Below, piece after piece: positions 61,348-64,000 of a DNA stretch of 64,000 bases. The first letter of the stretch is position 1; every line of letters begins with the position of its first letter. The position numbers and the translations under genes were made by a program. Where the stretch lies: NCBI GenBank assembly GCA_903813345.2, contig CAIIXF020000008.1, forward strand, positions 30,528,867 through 30,592,866, written 5' to 3'. The notes beneath the pieces were generated by a model. That model was not told the origin of the DNA. It was given only the letters and a program-made list of their open reading frames with translations, and searched no databases. The stretch is from Owenia fusiformis (taxonomy: Eukaryota > Annelida > Polychaeta > Sabellida > Oweniidae).

Positions 61348-64000
61348 ATGGGTCCACTTGGTGAGTAATGCTATATTTTTCGTATTTTGTACATTTAATC
61401 GTATTTATTTATTACTATTAAAATATTATGATATTTGATATTATACAATAACTATCTAGAGCAATTCATTTAATTATAATGGTCTATAATGTTTACAGTA
61501 CAGAACACTAAATGGAAATAGTTGCTTTTCTGAGTTGTTTATCATATTTAATTCTATGATTTATGGATAATATATGACCTAAGTGTCCATTGCCAAAGCC
61601 TTTGCATTGCACTGGAAAATTCAAAAATGCATGTCAAAAAATCCAATATCAGAGCTGCGCAATGAGACCTTCGTAGCATTTGTGCGAGCTATTACTTGAT
61701 AACATATTGAATTCTGTGATCGTTTAATATCTGTATATATTTCTGAGAGATGTATTCACCTTCAAAAATATATAGAGATTATCCTATATGAGGTTCAGGA
61801 TCCGAGGCCAATATAATATATTTGCCCGAGGGCCGCAGGTCCCGAGGGAAAATATATTATATTGGCCAAGGGATAATCCCAATATCCTGAACCGACTATA
61901 GGATAATATGTTTATCCCATACCAATCTTGGTCATCTGGTTCACATTGTTCAATCGTGGAAATATTTTAGAATATTCATGTCCAGTTTTGTTTTCTTGGC
62001 CTTGGGTGGGTTTTCCCGTTCCCTCAAATATTCCCACATTTATTTTCTCGAATTTTTAATTTATTAAGTGGATGCTCCTTCCCTTTTTTAAACCATCAAA
62101 CAGATCCCGATTGTCTGTGTTTTCTCCATTGTCGTGTACAGTCATTACGCGAACGTTACAAATTATGAACAAATATGCGAGCGGCGATTATGACGTAGCG
62201 GGCAGATATACTGTATCTGCCCGCTCGGAGCAGGACGTATAGCTATATCTGCCCGCTGATGAAAATATAAGTTTTTACAAACCGGCTTCATGTACCTGTA
62301 ACACGTCCAAGTATGGGATAAATAGAGATTATCCTATATGAGGTTCAGGATATTGGGATTATCCCGAGGCCAATATAATATATTTGCCCGAGGGCCACAG
62401 GTCCCGAGGGAAAATATATTATATTGGCCAAGGGATAATACCAATATCCTGAACCGACTATAGGATAATATGTTTATCCCATACCAATCTTGGTCATCTG
62501 GTTCACATTGTTCAATCGTGGAAATATTTTAGAATATTCATGTCCAGTTTTGTTTTCTTGGCCGTGGACGGGTTTTCCTGTTCCCTCAAATATTCCCACA
62601 TTTATTTTCTCGAACTTTTGATTGATTAAGTGGATGCTCCTTCCCATTTTTAAAACATCAGACAGATCCCGATTGTCTGTGTTCTCCATTGTCTTGTACA
62701 GTCATTACGCGAACGTTACAAATTTAATATGAACAAATATGCGAGCGGCGATTATGACGTAGCGGGCAATCTGCCCGCTCGGAGCGGGACGTATAGTTGA
62801 TATCTGCCCGCTGATGAAAATATAAGTTTTTTACAAACCGGCTTTATGTACCTGTAACACGTCCATGTATGGGATAAATACAGATATTCAACTCCACAGA
62901 ATTCAATATTTGTAAAATATTGGACTTTGGGCCTTCGGCCCTCGGTCCAATATTTTACTATATTGCCCTTCGAATTACGGTTATTGTACTATTTTTTCAG
63001 GTCTGTTTAGTGGACTTGTGTGTTCCTTGATATTTCTTCCCAATGGGAAAGAAGTTTGGTGTAAAGAAGAAGGTATCAACGAGATAAAGTATCTCAACAA
63101 GTACAAACTGACTGAGATGTTTCTTCAGGTTGAGCCAAAAAATATCCAACCCCTTCTTGAAGCCACTACAAAGGTTGCTGTAGAATATGTCAATAAGATT
63201 ATTGGTGAAGATAAAGATAAACGTATAGTTGAAAAGTCAATTACAAATATGGATAGAATGGGCAAACGTTTAAAGGCGTTTTTGAAACAATTGACAGATT
63301 GGAAAACGACCAGGATACAACTTTTAGATATCATCAAGAATGAGAATGATTCGAAAGTTTTGTTGGAAGTGACAGATGAAACATTCAAATCCATGCATAA
63401 AAATTTCAGTTGGACTATTGATAATGAAATTCAATTTCTTGGGTCTTGGTCTTTCTTTGGTCTGTCTTGGACAGAAAAAGTGGGACTTACTTACATAAAT
63501 GATGATATGCAAAGGAGTCTTAAAATCACAAAAGACTACAGTAAAAGCTTCAACAAACTGTTCAAAGCAAGTCCGAGTTTCAGAAAAATGAAAGAGGTTA
63601 AAATACTAAAACAAATATTGAGCCAATTCTACAAGGAGACTAAGAAGCTTCAGAAATCGACAAGCAAGATCGTCAAGGTCATCCTACAGTTGAGAATCCC
63701 TGATGGTATAGAGAACATGGGTATGTTAAAGTATATTGCCATCAGAATTTATGTCATATGATATCACTAAATTACGACAATTTAGTATGCCTATAAAATT
63801 GTGCCCAGTTCAATCTCCCTTGTGTTATCAATAATGTCGAGGAATTAGTTTTTACTTGTATCACAAATGTCTTCATAACAATTTCTTTACAACTAGTATT
63901 TTGATTGTGTAATTACAGCGTCTAACAATTGCAATGCAGAATCTAAAGGGGTTAATCTTATAAGGACAGATGACGGTGCGAGTTTTTTAGCAGTGTGTGA
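61348..64000 (+). CDS. Unrecognised gene, first three exons, cut by the window edge
   Basis: Exons 61348-61360, 63001-63720 and 63919 to the edge, with donors GTGAGT and GTATGT and acceptors TTTTTTCAG and AATTACAG; phases agree, and about 270 residues are visible. The N-terminus MGPLGLFSGLVCSLIFLPNG looks like a signal peptide with a weak basic end. The rest is Lys-rich, mostly helical by eye, with a possible N-glycosylation site (NFS), an aromatic patch FLGSWSFFGLSWTEK at about 150-165 and a basic helical part (about 175-240). I recognise no domain. The tiny first coding exon and TATA-type promoter are typical of secreted or induced invertebrate genes (inference). Confidence 0.7.
61773..62880. 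repeat. Tandem duplication of a 550-bp palindrome-bearing unit
   Basis: Units 61773-62322 and 62323-62880 are nearly identical. Each has an inverted repeat of about 100 bp arms at its start (GATTATCCTATATGAGG... against its inverse, tip CCCGAGGGCC), a second palindrome AGCGGGCAGATA...TATCTGCCCGCT in unit 1 (shortened in unit 2), and the end word TATGGGATAAATA. Lies in intron 1 of the right-edge gene. Confidence 0.85.
62912..62958. repeat. Hairpin with GGGCC/GGCCC tip
   Basis: GTAAAATATTGGA and its inverse around TGGGCCTTCGGCCCTCGG. The tip resembles the tip of the palindromes at 61.8 and 62.4 kb. It lies about 40 bp before the exon 2 acceptor. Confidence 0.6.

Overview
This is an AT-rich animal (metazoan) window, most likely from a mollusc and probably a bivalve. 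The evidence is multi-exon genes with standard GT-AG introns, long introns packed with short inverted-repeat transposons, poly-C runs, frequent ACATGTA words, and LINEs of CR1/Jockey-like and L1/Tx1-like types. The phylum is an inference from style. That it is a large-intron invertebrate is clear. I saw no LTR element, retrovirus, Polinton or CRISPR array.

Layout. (1) 1-5.2 kb: intergenic DNA with two foldback-type inverted-repeat elements, a tRNA-like sequence and a short GC-rich repeat block. (2) 5.2-46 kb, + strand: a complete TTLL5 gene (tubulin polyglutamylase) of about 28 coding exons. I assembled it exon by exon; every junction used is GT-AG and in phase, and the predicted protein is about 1,327 aa (human TTLL5 is 1,281). 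It includes a tandemly duplicated 70-nt exon pair that looks mutually exclusive, in the ATP-pocket part of the TTL domain. (3) Nested in TTLL5 intron 10, - strand: an intronless TRIM-type RING/B-box gene with an unusual C-terminus. (4) TTLL5 introns 15-19: a LINE inside another LINE, two different PIF/Harbinger-like MITEs at the equivalent TTA of two copies of one host repeat, and a three-deep nest (MITE > CAC-ended foldback element > LINE). (5) 49.2-56.4 kb, - strand: a complete ANKEF1 gene (ankyrin repeats plus EF-hand) in 7 coding exons, 780 aa, convergent with TTLL5. (6) 56.4-61.3 kb: intergenic DNA with a tandem pair of tRNA-type SINE units and several MITEs. (7) 61.35 kb to the right edge, + strand: the first three exons of a gene I do not recognise, with a TATA box, an AP-1-type site and a possible signal peptide. 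It runs off the window.

How the genes relate. TTLL5 glutamylates tubulin and acts at centrioles, cilia and sperm flagella, and ANKEF1 is associated with ciliated and testis tissue, so the two convergent genes share a ciliary theme. No operon-like arrangement is implied. The TRIM gene and the right-edge gene have no evident link to this theme.
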